A DNA stretch of 64,000 nucleotides from Megamerina dolium (GCA_963854835.1 OY978530.1:7703854-7767853); one strand, 5' to 3'. Shown: positions 15,353 to 27,381, counted from the first letter of the stretch. Made by a program: numbers and translations. Notes: generated by a model not told the origin, from the letters alone.

Positions 15353-16969
15353 TTAAGACAATACATTCGTAAGACGTAGGTTAACAATGTGATTCTGGTT
15401 TCTTTCCCGAGAACAATGTTTACTATCCACGGTGCAAGTAAGACGATATGGAGTATAAGCTTTACTACAATGAATGATATCACGATCGTCCTTTCGTTGT
15501 CCTGGTGAATTCGATCTTTGTTGCTTGTGTCGTAGACGACAATTCCGCGCCTTGTGCCCTCTTCGATGGCATATGAAGCACTTACCGGCAAATTTATATT
15601 TGCGTTGATTCCTGGTTCTACCTTTAGGCTTCATATTCGATTGATTGCAATCACGCGCTATATGCCCTCGTTTGTCGCAAATGAAGCACTTACCATTAAA
15701 TTTGTTTTCACGTCGACCTGTTGTTCTTCCTTCAGGCTGCACTACTGACTTAACTGCCTGACACACTGCTTCAACCAGATATGCTGTTTCTGTTTCTAGT
15801 TGGCGTACCCGTGGCATTGGTCTACACATCAAACTGGCGGCTTCAAATGTCAAGGCACTACTGACTGTTTCGGCATAAGTATTCCTTGGTGACATGACTA
15901 GGGCACGCTTTGTCTCTCCATCACGTATGCCATCTATGAATGTCTCTATTTTTATTTTTTCAACGAACTCTTCCGAATTACCGGAGAACGCTAGATGACA
16001 TAAGCGCTCAATATCGGAAGCGAATTCCCGAAGGCTCTCATTACTCCGTTGCACTCGCGATCTCAATTCCACTCGATGTAATTGACTCTTGTATTCATTT
16101 CCATATTTTCGCTGGAGTGTGTCCATCAGTGACTGATAGCTACCACGATATTTCTCTGGAATCATCTGTAACACCTCGGAAGCATTACCTTTTAATGCGA
16201 CTATTAAAGCAGCAGTCTTGTCGCTATCATCCCATTGATTCTTCGAAGCTGTTGTCTCGAATTGAAGCTTGAAGATATTGAATGGCGTGCTTCCGTCAAA
16301 TGTTGGTGACTTTAGTTTGATTGTACTTGAATCTCTAATCACTGATGTGGCTGGTCCATTTATTTTTAGTTGATTGAGTTCGTGCTGTAATTTCTCGAAC
16401 TTATCTTCCCAGTCGTCGACATGTTCCTTCAGCTTATCATCCAACTCATCCACGTGTTCTTTCAGCTCTGTGACTTTGTCATTAATAGCTCCGGAAATTT
16501 CCTGAAATCTAAGTTCAATTCCTTTTTGTAGATTTTCGATGACGTGTTCTTGGCGAGCCGAATGTTCTTGAAACTTGTAGTCAATTGTTTTCTGGAATTC
16601 TCCCATAGCGTTTTCTTGGCGGGACGAACCTTCTTGAATTTTCATACGCAATTCAGCCGAATGTTCTTGAAGCTTGGAGTCAATGCGAGAGGCATTTTGT
16701 TGTAACTGTTGTTGCTGCTGTTGCATCATGGTTTTCATAAATTCCATGAGTTGACCACTCGAATCTACCTTGCTCTCTTCCTCAGCGTGCACAACTGCTT
16801 GTATATCGGCTTCCTCGAAGAACTCATGTTCTTCTACATTAATTCCCTTAGCCTCCATAGCTTGCCTCAGCCTCACCAGCAGTTCTGCCTTTGCACCTGA
16901 TGACGATAGATTCATCTCTACCAACAGCTTTTTAAGCTGGTCCACTTTTAGTTGGTCAATTTTCACCAT
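15353..16969 (-). CDS. gypsy G2 Gag (SAP-like, coiled coil, two zinc knuckles)
   Basis: A 538-residue frame starts at ATG 16969, about 10 bases from the primer-binding site. Residues 8-42 resemble a SAP motif (L-x-K-L-L ... G-A-K-A-E-L-L-V-R-L). Residues 85-205 are Gln-rich, then a long charged coiled coil. Residues 215-385 are the capsid-like gag domain. Two C-x2-C-x4-H-x4-C knuckles lie at 428-441 and 464-477, with similar flanks, as if duplicated. The last 40 residues are not Gag: they correspond to the RNase H-integrase linker of G1, so a deletion of protease-RT-RNase H fused them in frame. Gag packages element RNA; the SAP-like part may bind DNA (inference). Confidence 0.85.
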   Translation of the reverse strand: MVKIDQLKVDQLKKLLVEMNLSSSGAKAELLVRLRQAMEAKGINVEEHEFFEEADIQAVVHAEEESKVDSSGQLMEFMKTMMQQQQQQLQQNASRIDSKLQEHSAELRMKIQEGSSRQENAMGEFQKTIDYKFQEHSARQEHVIENLQKGIELRFQEISGAINDKVTELKEHVDELDDKLKEHVDDWEDKFEKLQHELNQLKINGPATSVIRDSSTIKLKSPTFDGSTPFNIFKLQFETTASKNQWDDSDKTAALIVALKGNASEVLQMIPEKYRGSYQSLMDTLQRKYGNEYKSQLHRVELRSRVQRSNESLREFASDIERLCHLAFSGNSEEFVEKIKIETFIDGIRDGETKRALVMSPRNTYAETVSSALTFEAASLMCRPMPRVRQLETETAYLVEAVCQAVKSVVQPEGRTTGRRENKFNGKCFICDKRGHIARDCNQSNMKPKGRTRNQRKYKFAGKCFICHRRGHKARNCRLRHKQQRSNSPGQRKDDRDIIHCSKAYTPYRLTCTVDSKHCSRERNQNHIVNLRLTNVLS

Positions 16970-16976
16970 CCTTACA

Positions 16977-16996
16977 GAATCCCACTTCTGACACCA
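16977..16996 (-). other. primer-binding site, tRNA-Leu type (G2)
   Basis: The plus strand reads CCCACTTCTGACACCA, ending two bases before the LTR. From memory this equals the 3' end of eukaryotic tRNA-Leu with CCA, so tRNA-Leu would prime minus-strand cDNA. Confidence 0.8.
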
Positions 16997-16998
16997 AT

Positions 16999-17826
16999 TG
17001 TTACGTTTTTATTCTGTGAGCGTTTAATTCTATTTGAATTACCTTGTTCGATCACTGGATTCTGTTAATAATAACTGCAGCACTTATTTTATACAACTAT
17101 ATACAGCAACAATTTATTTAATAAACTCTATTTACAATCAACTCTGTTTATAATCAACTATTTACAATAACACTTTAATGTACTAGCATCTTTTGCCTCT
17201 GTAAAGATGTTTGCGCAGTCACGTTCGGAATTCGATTGATTCTCACTGCTCAACACTGGCTCTATTTATACTCTGTTGGCAACACCCCAGAATTTTCCTT
17301 TATCGAGATTCTTCTCTTCCTTTCTCGTTGGCTTGTTCTGGTTATCGCTTATTTCTTTTTGTTGACATTCATGTCGATGCTGCCAATAGTGTCAGTCACA
17401 ATAGTGATGAGTAACCAGCTATCGATCCCTATGGGTGCCGTAGCTCAGTGGTTAGTGTGTTCGCCTTCTGATCTGTAGGTCGTGGTTCAATACCCGGCTG
17501 ATGCATAACAAATTTTATATCGAAAAGATTTTTCTTTCGAATGGTACCCACCTGTCGGCAAGCAATTGGCAATTCTTCCGACAGTAACAACTTGCCATGA
17601 AAAAGCTTCTAAAAAGAACTCTGTGACAAAGCTCAGAAAAAGTGATGTCACAAGTGTTCTGCCGTTCGGAACCGGCTAAAATAAGTAGGTCCATTCTAAT
17701 ACTGTCCAAAATTTAAGACGCACAACACTAATAGAAGAGAAGCTCGGCCAATGAGCCCTTTGGGGCTTTAAGTGCCACATATTTATTTTTATTTTTATTT
17801 TTAACCAGCTATCGATACTCGTTACA
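16999..17826 (-). repeat. 5' LTR of gypsy G2, split by a SINE
   Basis: On the minus strand the LTR begins TGTAACGAG and ends CGTAACA next to the primer-binding site. Without the SINE it is about 445 bp. The G3 LTR at 44547-45606 shares its start (TGTAACTAG) and inner blocks such as TTCGATCACTGGATTC, which confirms the limits. Confidence 0.8.
17433..17802 (+). mobile_element. tRNA-derived SINE, copy 3, with target-site duplication
   Basis: The most complete SINE copy, about 370 bp. It starts GGGTGCCGTAGCTC, has A and B boxes, and ends in ATTTTTATTTTT. The 14-bp direct repeat AACCAGCTATCGAT flanks it at 17413-17426 and 17803-17816, the mark of L1/RTE-like target-primed insertion. Six extra bases (CCCTAT) lie between the left repeat and the head. 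Confidence 0.9.
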
Positions 17827-18649
17827 ATATTATATATTGGTCCTGTTTTAGACACATTTGCATGAAATACATTTTGTTTGTGAGCGAGGGACACACGTGG
17901 AAGAGAGAGGGGTTATTGTTTCAGGTACATGAGACACGCTTTGTCTTTATCTTTAGTAATCAGTGTTCAGACTATCCTACAACTACTACAGTAAACTTGA
18001 AACCATATTTTACCATTTTTGGTCATTTTATATATTTTTCCTTTTTAATTGCATGATCTATTATGAATGTGCTAATCACATTTTTATAAAACAAATATCT
18101 GAAATTAGTAAAATATTTGAGTCACCAAAAGAATTTTAGAATGATTGACTGACATTTTCTTCCCATAACTTTAATTTGCAATATATAGATTAGTACATAT
18201 AAGTATGAGATTTAGTTTTTTAAAATGTTTTTACATGTGTAACAATAAAACATGAAATGAATAGTAGGAAGCATGCAATCATATGACCATATAAACGGTA
18301 TAATCTTAAAGGGTTTACATGATTTACGCGGGTTTTATACTTTTGCATGAATCCCACCAATATTTTTGTTTATACATTAATAATAAATATGAAACATTTC
18401 ACTTTTTGATGAATAACAAAAAAAAAACGACTTGATAAGTATCATCATTTTTTATTTCATTCAAATCTACCACTAATTTTTAGAATCTACCACAATTTTT
18501 TAGCCTCATCTACCTCTAAAAATTACAGTCCGAACATATCAAAGGAGTTCACATGCCGCCGAGAAACATTTTTGCCCGTGTAAACTCGAACTTGAAATGT
18601 TTTTGTGTCCAAATGCGGACTAAGACAAAACAAAAACAATATAATAGCC
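17827..18649. other. AT-rich DNA, no gene seen
   Basis: No supported coding region or element ends. The open frames are short and lack motifs. Confidence 0.5.
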
Positions 18650-20084
18650 TAGACAGGAAGGCAGCCTTAATCCGCATTAACAGTACACTTAAGGGGGTCT
18701 TCTACCTTGTGGCTTCATTTTTGACACTGTTTTTTGAATATTAGTTATAGGAAAACTAAAAACGCAATCGAGGTGCGGTTTGTTGCATTCAACTTGTTTA
18801 TTTAAATACATTTAACACTAATTTTACTGAAAATTTACTGTCTTCGATTTGACCGTGACTTGACCTTGAAGTGTCCCTTGCAAAAAACGCATACACAAAT
18901 GGTTGACACGATTCAGCTCATGAAAATCGTCTGAAACAAAAAAACCAAAATGATTTAATTTTTTTATCACCTTGGCTATCGTTTGACAGATGGCATTTTC
19001 AAAATTTGAAAATTTCGCAGAACAGGCAACTTTAAAAAAAAAAATTTTTTTTTTTAATGTTTTCGGGGTTAAAAACATCTGTAAAAATTGTTTAAATAAA
19101 ACAAATCTAAAAAGTATCTGTCAGACGATAGCCACATGTTTTTCACAAATTTTGATATATAATTTCAATCAATCAATCAATTAGTTTTCGAGATATCATG
19201 TCAACCAGTTACAAAAACGCAACTTTTGGGAAATCGCATTTAAAGATATTCATGTATATAACAAGCGGGATGTTTCCGACGTTAAATTTTCTTTCAAACT
19301 GAATGGACCGAAAAATTTATCATGCATAACAGAGTTTACATAGATACAGATACATCAGGTATTCGATAGAACGTTAGATAACTTTAGAAAAACGCGATGG
19401 GCCAGCTTTTAGGTGGTCGCGAAGAGCGCTGCGATAAGAGCACGCGTAACTGTCTTCGACGGCTCGGAAAAACTCGAAATAATAAGATTTCAGTTATATC
19501 CTTTTAAGGGTATATTCCTAACATCTTCTGGGTTGGAAAATTGAAAAAAAAAATCGAATTTTTTGAACCAACAAGGTAGAAGACCCCCTTAATCCAAATA
19601 ACATATTAATCTGACAGACGGCAATATTGCGGATTAAGTAAACAGCTGATTGCTGTTTTATTAGGTCTGCTTACTTACATTACTATTACTTACTTGCATT
19701 ACAATTTCTGTCGTCTCTCACTCTCGATATGAGAAAATATACAAGAAGTACGCGAACTGAAAACTATCAGAAACTTGTAAATTAACATTCAGAGTACGCA
19801 ATTTACAGCTGGATTTATTTATCCACCAACGCTTTTCCTATTGAAAATTGTTAACAATTGTTGAAAGTCTTTTTGCTAGCGAACACACCTATTATTTTGT
19901 AAGTTGCATCGAGAAAAAAATTCACAATAGAAAACAGCTGTTTCAGCAGTGTTGCCATCGAAAATTGCCCTAATCCTCTTTAATTTTGAGAATTAACTCT
20001 AGAGCTAATGCGGATTAGCTGCTGTTAATGCCCGAGTTAATTCGAATGAACTGGTTAATCCGGATTAACGCTGCCGTCAGTCTA
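18650..20084. mobile_element. non-autonomous DNA element (MITE) with TA target
   Basis: Imperfect inverted ends of about 34 bp: the left has GGCAGC and TTAATCCGCATTAAC (from 18652), the right has GTTAATCCGGATTAA and GCTGCCGTCAGTC (to 20082). TA flanks each end. Variants of the GCGGATTAA motif recur inside near 19630 and 20010. There is no coding capacity. A second element (18693-19588) is nested inside. Superfamily unknown. Confidence 0.6.
18693..19588. mobile_element. nested MITE with TTAA target duplication
   Basis: Terminal inverted repeats GGGGGTCTTCTACCTTGT are perfect at both ends and flanked by TTAA on each side (18689-18692 and 19589-19592). TTAA duplication is typical of piggyBac and Kolobok elements. 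The inside is AT-rich with an inverted repeat (about 18972-18991 against 19117-19136) and no transposase frame. Confidence 0.75.
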
Positions 20085-20381
20085 CTTCGTGGTCTGCCAG
20101 CAACTAATCATGTTTTTGCTTTTTCCAACAATAATAGAAAAGAAGATTGCGTCCTTCAGAGCAGGTTTTTCTAGATGTGACGTCACAATAATTCAGCTGA
20201 GAGAGAAGATGACAAAATGGCCAACAAATTGAAAAGAAAAATACATAGTATAATTAAGAAAGTGAGGCAATCGTAAAATCTGTTGTCATATCATGCACAG
20301 TATATGCCAAAGCATGTTTAGGTAGTATCAAAATTACCATGTGTCAAAATATCAATGTAAGAAGAATATCGAAATTATTAA

Positions 20382-20589
20382 CCCTCTGGTTGAGTACAAA
20401 ATTAGGAGCTTTCTTTTAATTTTTTAAAGAAAAACAATGGGCTTTAACAAAATGTTTGATTATTTTAGTTATTGTAATATTTAAAAAAATATTTACTAGT
20501 TTATGTAATTAAAATAGAATTAGTAATAATCGAAAAAAAAGAATAAACAAATGCATGTGTGATGTTTGACCATTACACAAAACAGAGGG
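20382..20589. mobile_element. possible small piggyBac-like MITE
   Basis: Short inverted ends CCCTCTG...CAGAGGG, preceded by TTAA at 20378-20381 and followed by TTAG at 20590. The size is about 208 bp. The short ends and imperfect target duplication make this tentative. Confidence 0.4.
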
Positions 20590-20593
20590 TTAG

Positions 20594-21060
20594 TGTTACA
20601 AAATATTTTAGAATTTTTCACTGTGATAGATTTCATAAAGCTGTCTTTTTATTGTCTTCTATATACTTATTTCAAAACGAGATCAAAGTTCCTTTTCGTA
20701 TTGCGTTACTTTGTCAATTATACTATAATTATATAACATAATTATTAATTATATAAACATTGCGGAATAATGAATGAATAATTGAACTTTTGCAAATACT
20801 GTGACTTTTTATTTTTCTCTTGTCTTTTTCTAGTCCTTTCTTTTTTTCAAACTAGCTTGTTTTTAGGGATAATCCTCCATAAATACAATACAAGATATTG
20901 TATAAATTCAATACAACGCTGTGTTACAAAGCGAAGAAAATTTTTATGAGAATTATCATCTAGCAGCAACATATTTGGTCCAACATATTTGCCGCCATTA
21001 TTATTCTCTTCCGTTAAATATTCAGCTGTATTGGGCGGAATATTTGTTTCAAGTATAGTA
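20594..21060. other. AT-rich DNA, no gene seen
   Basis: Nothing recognisable between the possible MITE and the mariner element. Confidence 0.5.
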
Positions 21061-21718
21061 AACAAGGTACGACAATTATGTATTAAGACACAATTAAAAC
21101 ACTATATCTGCAAATTTTTCAGTATATTTATTCGAAATATTCTCCTCCTGATTCAATACACTTGTTACATCGATTTAATAGTGATTCAAACTCGTGTTCC
21201 AGCTCATTTTTCGGAATTGCCTCCAGTGCCCTCGTCGAAGCCCGTTGTATGGTATCAAAAAAGCAACTTTTCAACTTCAATTTCAGTTTTGGGAACAAAA
21301 AGAAGTCGCACGGTGCCAAATCAGCTGAATACGGCGGGTGATTCAACACAGAGACCTGATTCCGAGCCAAAAATTGACGAACAATGAGTGCTGTGCCATA
21401 TAAAAACATTTGATCTTGATAAACAAGCATCGCCATACGCTTGCTGCATCATTCCGAATGTTTCTGATGCACTTTTACCAATTTTTGCGAGGAATTTAAT
21501 GACCGCTCTTTGCTCCATGTTAAAATTTCAAAATCAAACGAACACATGTTTTGTATAATGAATGTCAATAAACATTAAATGTCAACCAAATGCCATGAAA
21601 TTCTGACAGTTAGTAGAGGAAGGTTGAAGCTTCAAAACGCATGTGCTCACACATAGATGGCGCGCTTGGTTGCTGAGATATGGTTCGAGTTTTAATACAT
21701 AATTGTCGCACCTTGTAT
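21061..21718 (-). mobile_element. internally deleted mariner element with inverted repeats
   Basis: Inverted ends of about 26 bp, ACAAGGTRCGACAATTATGT and onward, match at both sides with one mismatch, next to TA dinucleotides. The 658-bp length is about half that of an autonomous mariner. Inside are the two ends of a transposase gene. Confidence 0.85.
21128..21518 (-). pseudogene. mariner transposase with central deletion
   Basis: The start (M-E-Q-R-A-V-I-K-F-L) at 21518 is the beginning of the paired-type DNA-binding domain, up to Y-G-D-A-C-L-S-R. It then jumps, in another frame, to a catalytic-domain end: L-N-H-P-P-Y-S-A-D-L-A-P-C-D-F-F-L-F, then a C-terminus ending E-S-G-G-E-Y-F-E. The rest of the DNA-binding domain and the first two catalytic aspartates are deleted. 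It cannot be functional. Confidence 0.8.
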
Positions 21719-22754
21719 ACAAGCAACAAATTCGTGTATATTGGCTTACTGACAAAAGATTCGAGATTGCAAATTGCAACCAAAACTTGGACCTTATTGC
21801 GCATTTGACACGGCTACACGGCAATAAGCTGTTTTTGTACAATGCTGCTGTCCTCTTCTAAATTCACATGTTATTTAGTTGTTAAAACGAAAGGGCCGGA
21901 TTTAATGTCTGCAATAATATATATTAATAGTTTTATGAAAGTAATTTCTCATATATTTGTAACTAATGTATGCTTCGATTGTTGAACTTACATGCATACA
22001 TGTAAAAAATATAATATGAACTGTTATTGAAATGTTGAAAATGCGAATACCTTAAATACGAAATCCTTTTAATTTTATAATTGCATAATACGAAGATCCA
22101 CATTTCGTCACACAAAGTTGTTTTGTATCTCTCATGATTTTGGAGCTATAGGAGTTTAAACACGTCTGTCACTTTACACAATTTGCGAACTGAGTTCCGA
22201 TGTTGTTGGACATTTTTCAAAAAATCTATGCAGTTACTGAACCGATTATATTTCTTTTTTAGTATGTACAGTTGAAGGATTAAAGAAGAGCCTGAATCAA
22301 TGTTTAAAAAGAAAATATATTTCTCTAAGGTTTTATGGGAAAATATGTGCATATGTCATGTTACACGTGTGAAAGTTAATATCAAAGAAAATAAACAGAG
22401 GGCATGAACGGTACTAAAATCAACAAAGGTAGAGAATATCTTATTATAAAATTACATGAAAATATTAAGCAAAGGGCATGACTTGGAGTCGTAATACTCG
22501 ATTTGGTTTCAGTTTTTAACATGTTACAATTTAAGAGGATTTTTAATTGCATCCCTCTTTGGATATTTTATTGGACTCTATTTTGCCACCAATGACCTGA
22601 ATTTGATGGGCAGATAAGTACGTTTTTGGTACTTGAGAAAGTATCAGTTATCCTTAACATGCTACTTATCAGTAAAATCTGCTTTTTCATGTTCGCTATT
22701 ACTATTTTTAGACATTAAAGGTTATGTTCTTTCGATTTTAAAACAAATGGGTAT
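21719..22754. other. AT-rich DNA, no gene seen
   Basis: No supported coding region. The open frames are short and lack known motifs. Confidence 0.5.
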
Positions 22755-23236
22755 TTACTTATTTGGCCATAACAACCGAATATCGATTTAGGCCGAGTAT
22801 GACATGCTTGACATGCATGACAACACGAGTTATGCAGTGTCTTTCTACAAAGTCGAATGAACTTTGCAGGAATACCAAACTCAGACATTGCTGCGTAGAG
22901 GTAGTCCCTTACCGGACTGTCGAAAGCGGATTTATAATAGACAAAAAGGTGATGTGTGTCGATCTGTTTTTCTTGGGTCTTCTCCAGGATTTGGCGCAGT
23001 GTGAAAATTTGGTCGATGGTAGATTTACCAGTTCTGAAGCCACACTGATAAGGTTCAATCAGGTTGTTGAGCATGGGCTTCAATACGCTTGATAGGACCT
23101 TGTATGCGATGCTCAGGAGACTTATTGCACGGTAGTTGGAGCAAATTGTTGGGTCTCCTTTTTTATGTACGGGACAGAAAACACTGAGCCTCCAATCATC
23201 AGGCATGCTTGCATCCGACCATATTCTGCTTATGAA
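22755..23236 (-). pseudogene. RTE copy C, internally deleted RT fragment
   Basis: The minus strand encodes the RT fingers and motif A region of the same RTE family (Y-R-A-I-S-L-L-S-I-A-Y-K-V and a F-V-Y-Y-K-S-A-F-D variant in which the motif A first Asp has become Tyr). Near 22820 it joins directly to the last 60 bp of the element, deleting motifs B and C and the C-terminal domain. The 5' side is cut at 23236. Confidence 0.85.
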
Positions 23237-23299
23237 CAAATGGGTGCTATTATTAAAAACAGAATTTTGTTCATGTGGTTCAGATTTTCAAAGCCTTGA

Positions 23300-24409
<1,110 letters not shown>

Positions 24410-24410
<1 letters not shown>

Positions 24411-24690
24411 AGGGTGGGTCAAATTTTTTCGACCCAAAGGCTCATCGTGATTCTTATTCTATGGGTCATTCTAAGCAAATTTGCCAAAGAAACCTCTAAA
24501 ATAAATTTCGAGCCCCCGGATTTTTCAAAATAGGTATTTTTTCTAGAAATATTCGAGAATAGAGGCAAAAAAATGCTATTTCCTTTAGCCAAATGTGTAT
24601 GTGGGGGTTTTTTGGGTCGCGGAATCCATTTTTGACATTAATTTTTATTTTTGAGTGCCGCCAGAGGGCGCTTTCAAACATTGTTGTGGA
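24410..24690 (+). repeat. left terminal inverted repeat of the unassigned transposon
   Basis: It pairs with 27590-27872 in inverted orientation over about 280 bp with scattered differences. Landmarks are GGGTGGGTCAAATT, CGAGCCCCCGG, TATGTGGGGGTTTTTTGG and CCAGAGGGCGCTTTC. Confidence 0.85.
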
Positions 24691-24929
24691 AATAGACGAA
24701 TTTTTGACTTTGTATTGAATATATTCAAAATACATACTCGAATTATAAATTGTTAAATCATATTCCATACATTTTGTTCCTTTTTCCAGCTTTTCTAAAA
24801 ATAAAATCGATAGATTTCAAGCTAATACCTAAATCACATTTTTACCAGCTTTTGAAGGAAGAAAACCTCAAAATCTAGCTGGAAAATCTTAATATTTATA
24901 AATTAATTAATTAATATTTAATTTTAAAC

Positions 24930-27250
24930 ATGGATCTATTGCCGTCAACATCACAAGCCGCACCAACATCAATAAGTACCGAAAGTAGTTTGAAACATAT
25001 GCCTTCTCACGATGTTCCTGCTTTTGGTATGTCTTCTGATTTGACTGGTATGAATCTGCCAACTAAACAGGATATTTTAAGATGCTATTTTTTCTTGGCC
25101 GAACGTGCTAAAATGCAAAGTAAAATGTTTTCATATAAAATATTTACTCCTCAAGTGACAGACAAATTGATTGGAATTTGGAGCAAACTAAATATTGAAA
25201 TTATATGCAAACGAAATATTGTTAGAAAATTGAATACCTTGCTTGACAAATACTACACTGCAGATAAATGCAAAGCAAAAGGCTCCAGTCTAACATCTTT
25301 CTTACGATCCATAAAAGAATTATTTTACATTGGGAAATGTAAATGTGACTTGAAAGCTGCTCTATGCTCATGTGGAATGATTCCAGAAGAGTTGAAAGAG
25401 TTTATGATGGATCAACATAATGACAGAAGATCTACGATACCGGAATACCAGACAGAAATTGAAGAGCAAGCACCTACATCTACAATAATAGAAACAATTG
25501 AAGAGAGCCAGGGTCTAACATACGTGCCAGAAGAAGACCAGGAAAGTGATTATGAGCATAGTACACATTTAGTAGAAGCACAAAATGCATCTCAAACGAA
25601 ACGAGGACCATATACATCCAGATACGATGCTTTCAAGTTTGCTATGATGTGTGACAGATTTGGTGTGTCAGATAGAATAGCATCAGCATTGGCAACATCT
25701 CTTATGGAAGACATTGGCGTCAAAGATGGTCATGGCAATCTTGTCATTATGGACAAGTCTAAAGTTCGTAGAGAAAAAGTTAAATGTAGACAAAAAGTGC
25801 TTCATAATCGGTATGATGCTTCCAATTTAATTGCATTTTCATTCGACGGCAGAAAAAATGATTCTTTAACGATGGAAAAAATCGATAACAAATTTCATTC
25901 AAGGATGGTGAAAGAACCTCACCTAGTTGTTTTAAAGGAACCACATTCCCAATTATTAGGCTACATAAAAGTAGAAAATGAAGGTTCTGAACACAAAGTC
26001 ATCAAATTGAACGAATTTTTCATCAACAAAGCAATGTCTCTAGATTCTTTGATTGGCATATGCTGTGATGGTGAGCGAGCAAATACTGGCATAAGAAATG
26101 GAATTTTGCGACGATTCGAAATGCAGTTAAACAGACCACTGCATTGGTTTGTGTGCCTTCTCCACTTTAACGAGCTTCCGTTACGGCTTTTGTTTGACAC
26201 TTTGGAGAAATCATCCACCACTGGACCACGAACGACAACCGGAACGTTGAGCAAACAAATAGAAACTTGTGATAATGTTCCGGTATGTAATTTTTTTAAA
26301 TTTGTATTACTATTTTGAATCGTATTTCTCAAGTAATGTGTTCGAATTTAAATGATAAAATTGTATTTAATTCATCTAATCTCTTCTATTTTTAGGCGGT
26401 AAACGATTTTGAGATTATCACTCTGGAAAATATACCTGATTTAAGTGCTGTTAAATTAACTACCGACGCAATGTACTTGTACAAAATGGCGCTTGCAATT
26501 TCTTCTGGTGAGGTTTTGGCGGATTTGGCCAACATTAAACCAGGGCCAATAGCACATTCTCGTTGGCTCACCAAGGCCAGTAGATTATTACGGTTATATG
26601 TGACAACCAACAAGCCATCTACAAATTTAAAAATTCTGGCAAACTATATAATTAAAGTATATACGCCAATGTACTTCAATATTAAATATTACAACTCTGT
26701 CGTGCACGGTAGTGTATTATTTTATAAATTCATACGTTGGACTCAATATTTGGATTCGAATTTAAGCCAAATTGTAAATAATGTTGTTAAAGAAAACTCG
26801 TATTATGCTCATTCAGAAAACATTTTATTGGCAATGTTGTTCGACGATGAAAAAAAAATACGCGACTTAGCTCTAAAAAAAATTTTACACTACCGTAACC
26901 ATGTGGAAGATCCGATGCTACTGAGAGTTTATAAAAAGCCTATTATAAACTTCAATTGCACAGATTTTACGAATTTGATTGACATGAATGATAATTCAAT
27001 CTTATTCGAACCACCATTCACTCGAAATATTCCTTATGAATATCTACAACAATATTTAGAAGACATTGATCCACCGCTGCCTGATCCGAAAATTCCAGTA
27101 CACATACAAGGAACGGAAAGACATGTTCAATTGCTGGCTAGTGTATCCAAAAGAGTTTTAGAACATAATCGAGAAGGAGTTATGGCGGTGACATTAGAAA
27201 GTCGTGAAAAATTCGCTAGACTTGACAGCAAGAAAGACTTTCAAAAATAA
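24930..27250 (+). CDS. intact spliced transposase of an unassigned family, 735 aa
   Basis: Exon 1 is 24930-26282 and exon 2 is 26396-27250. The 113-bp intron has a GTATGT donor and a pyrimidine-rich TCTATTTTTAG acceptor, and joins codon to codon. The N-terminus (about 40-135) is basic and probably binds DNA. A cysteine cluster C-x-C-x6-C-x-C lies at 137-148, with a D-Q-x-x-x-R block near 161. An acidic linker spans 175-215. The likely catalytic core has F-S-F-D306-G-R-K-N, I-C-C-D380-G-E-R, C409-L-L-H412-F-N-E and H-S-R507-W508. The third acidic residue is not assigned. I recall similar uncharacterised proteins in arthropod genomes, but not a superfamily name. There is no stop or frameshift, and a poly(A) signal follows at 27376. 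Confidence 0.82.
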
Positions 27251-27375
27251 CTCCTTCGCGTTTATTTCCTAAAACTCTTCGTTTTGTTTCTTAATTACTG
27301 AATTCAATTAATTTTTTTTATTAATTACATTTTATATGCTTTTATTATTTGTTATGTTGAATTTTAGAAGAAAAA

Positions 27376-27381
27376 AATAAA
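27376..27381 (+). terminator. polyadenylation signal of the transposase gene
   Basis: AATAAA lies about 125 bases after the stop codon, inside the element. Confidence 0.55.

Larger units (their letters stand above)
14019..17826 (-). mobile_element. Ty3/gypsy element G2: 5' LTR and Gag-integrase, no 3' LTR
   Basis: On the minus strand this has a 5' LTR, a tRNA-Leu-type primer-binding site, gag, then directly the RNase H-integrase linker and integrase. Protease, RT and RNase H are absent. Its proteins are close to those of G3 and more distant from G1. The left side ends in (TA)n at the palindrome downstream of integrase, so the 3' LTR has been lost. A SINE is inserted in the 5' LTR. Confidence 0.88.

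Noticed and set aside
17433..17510. A tRNA gene at the SINE head
   Set aside because: Only the A and B boxes are tRNA-like. The same head is joined to the same body at five sites, so it is a SINE.
24410..24415. TTAGGG at the transposon ends read as a telomere repeat
   Set aside because: It occurs once per end as part of a longer inverted repeat and is not tandem. Flies also lack TTAGGG telomeres.
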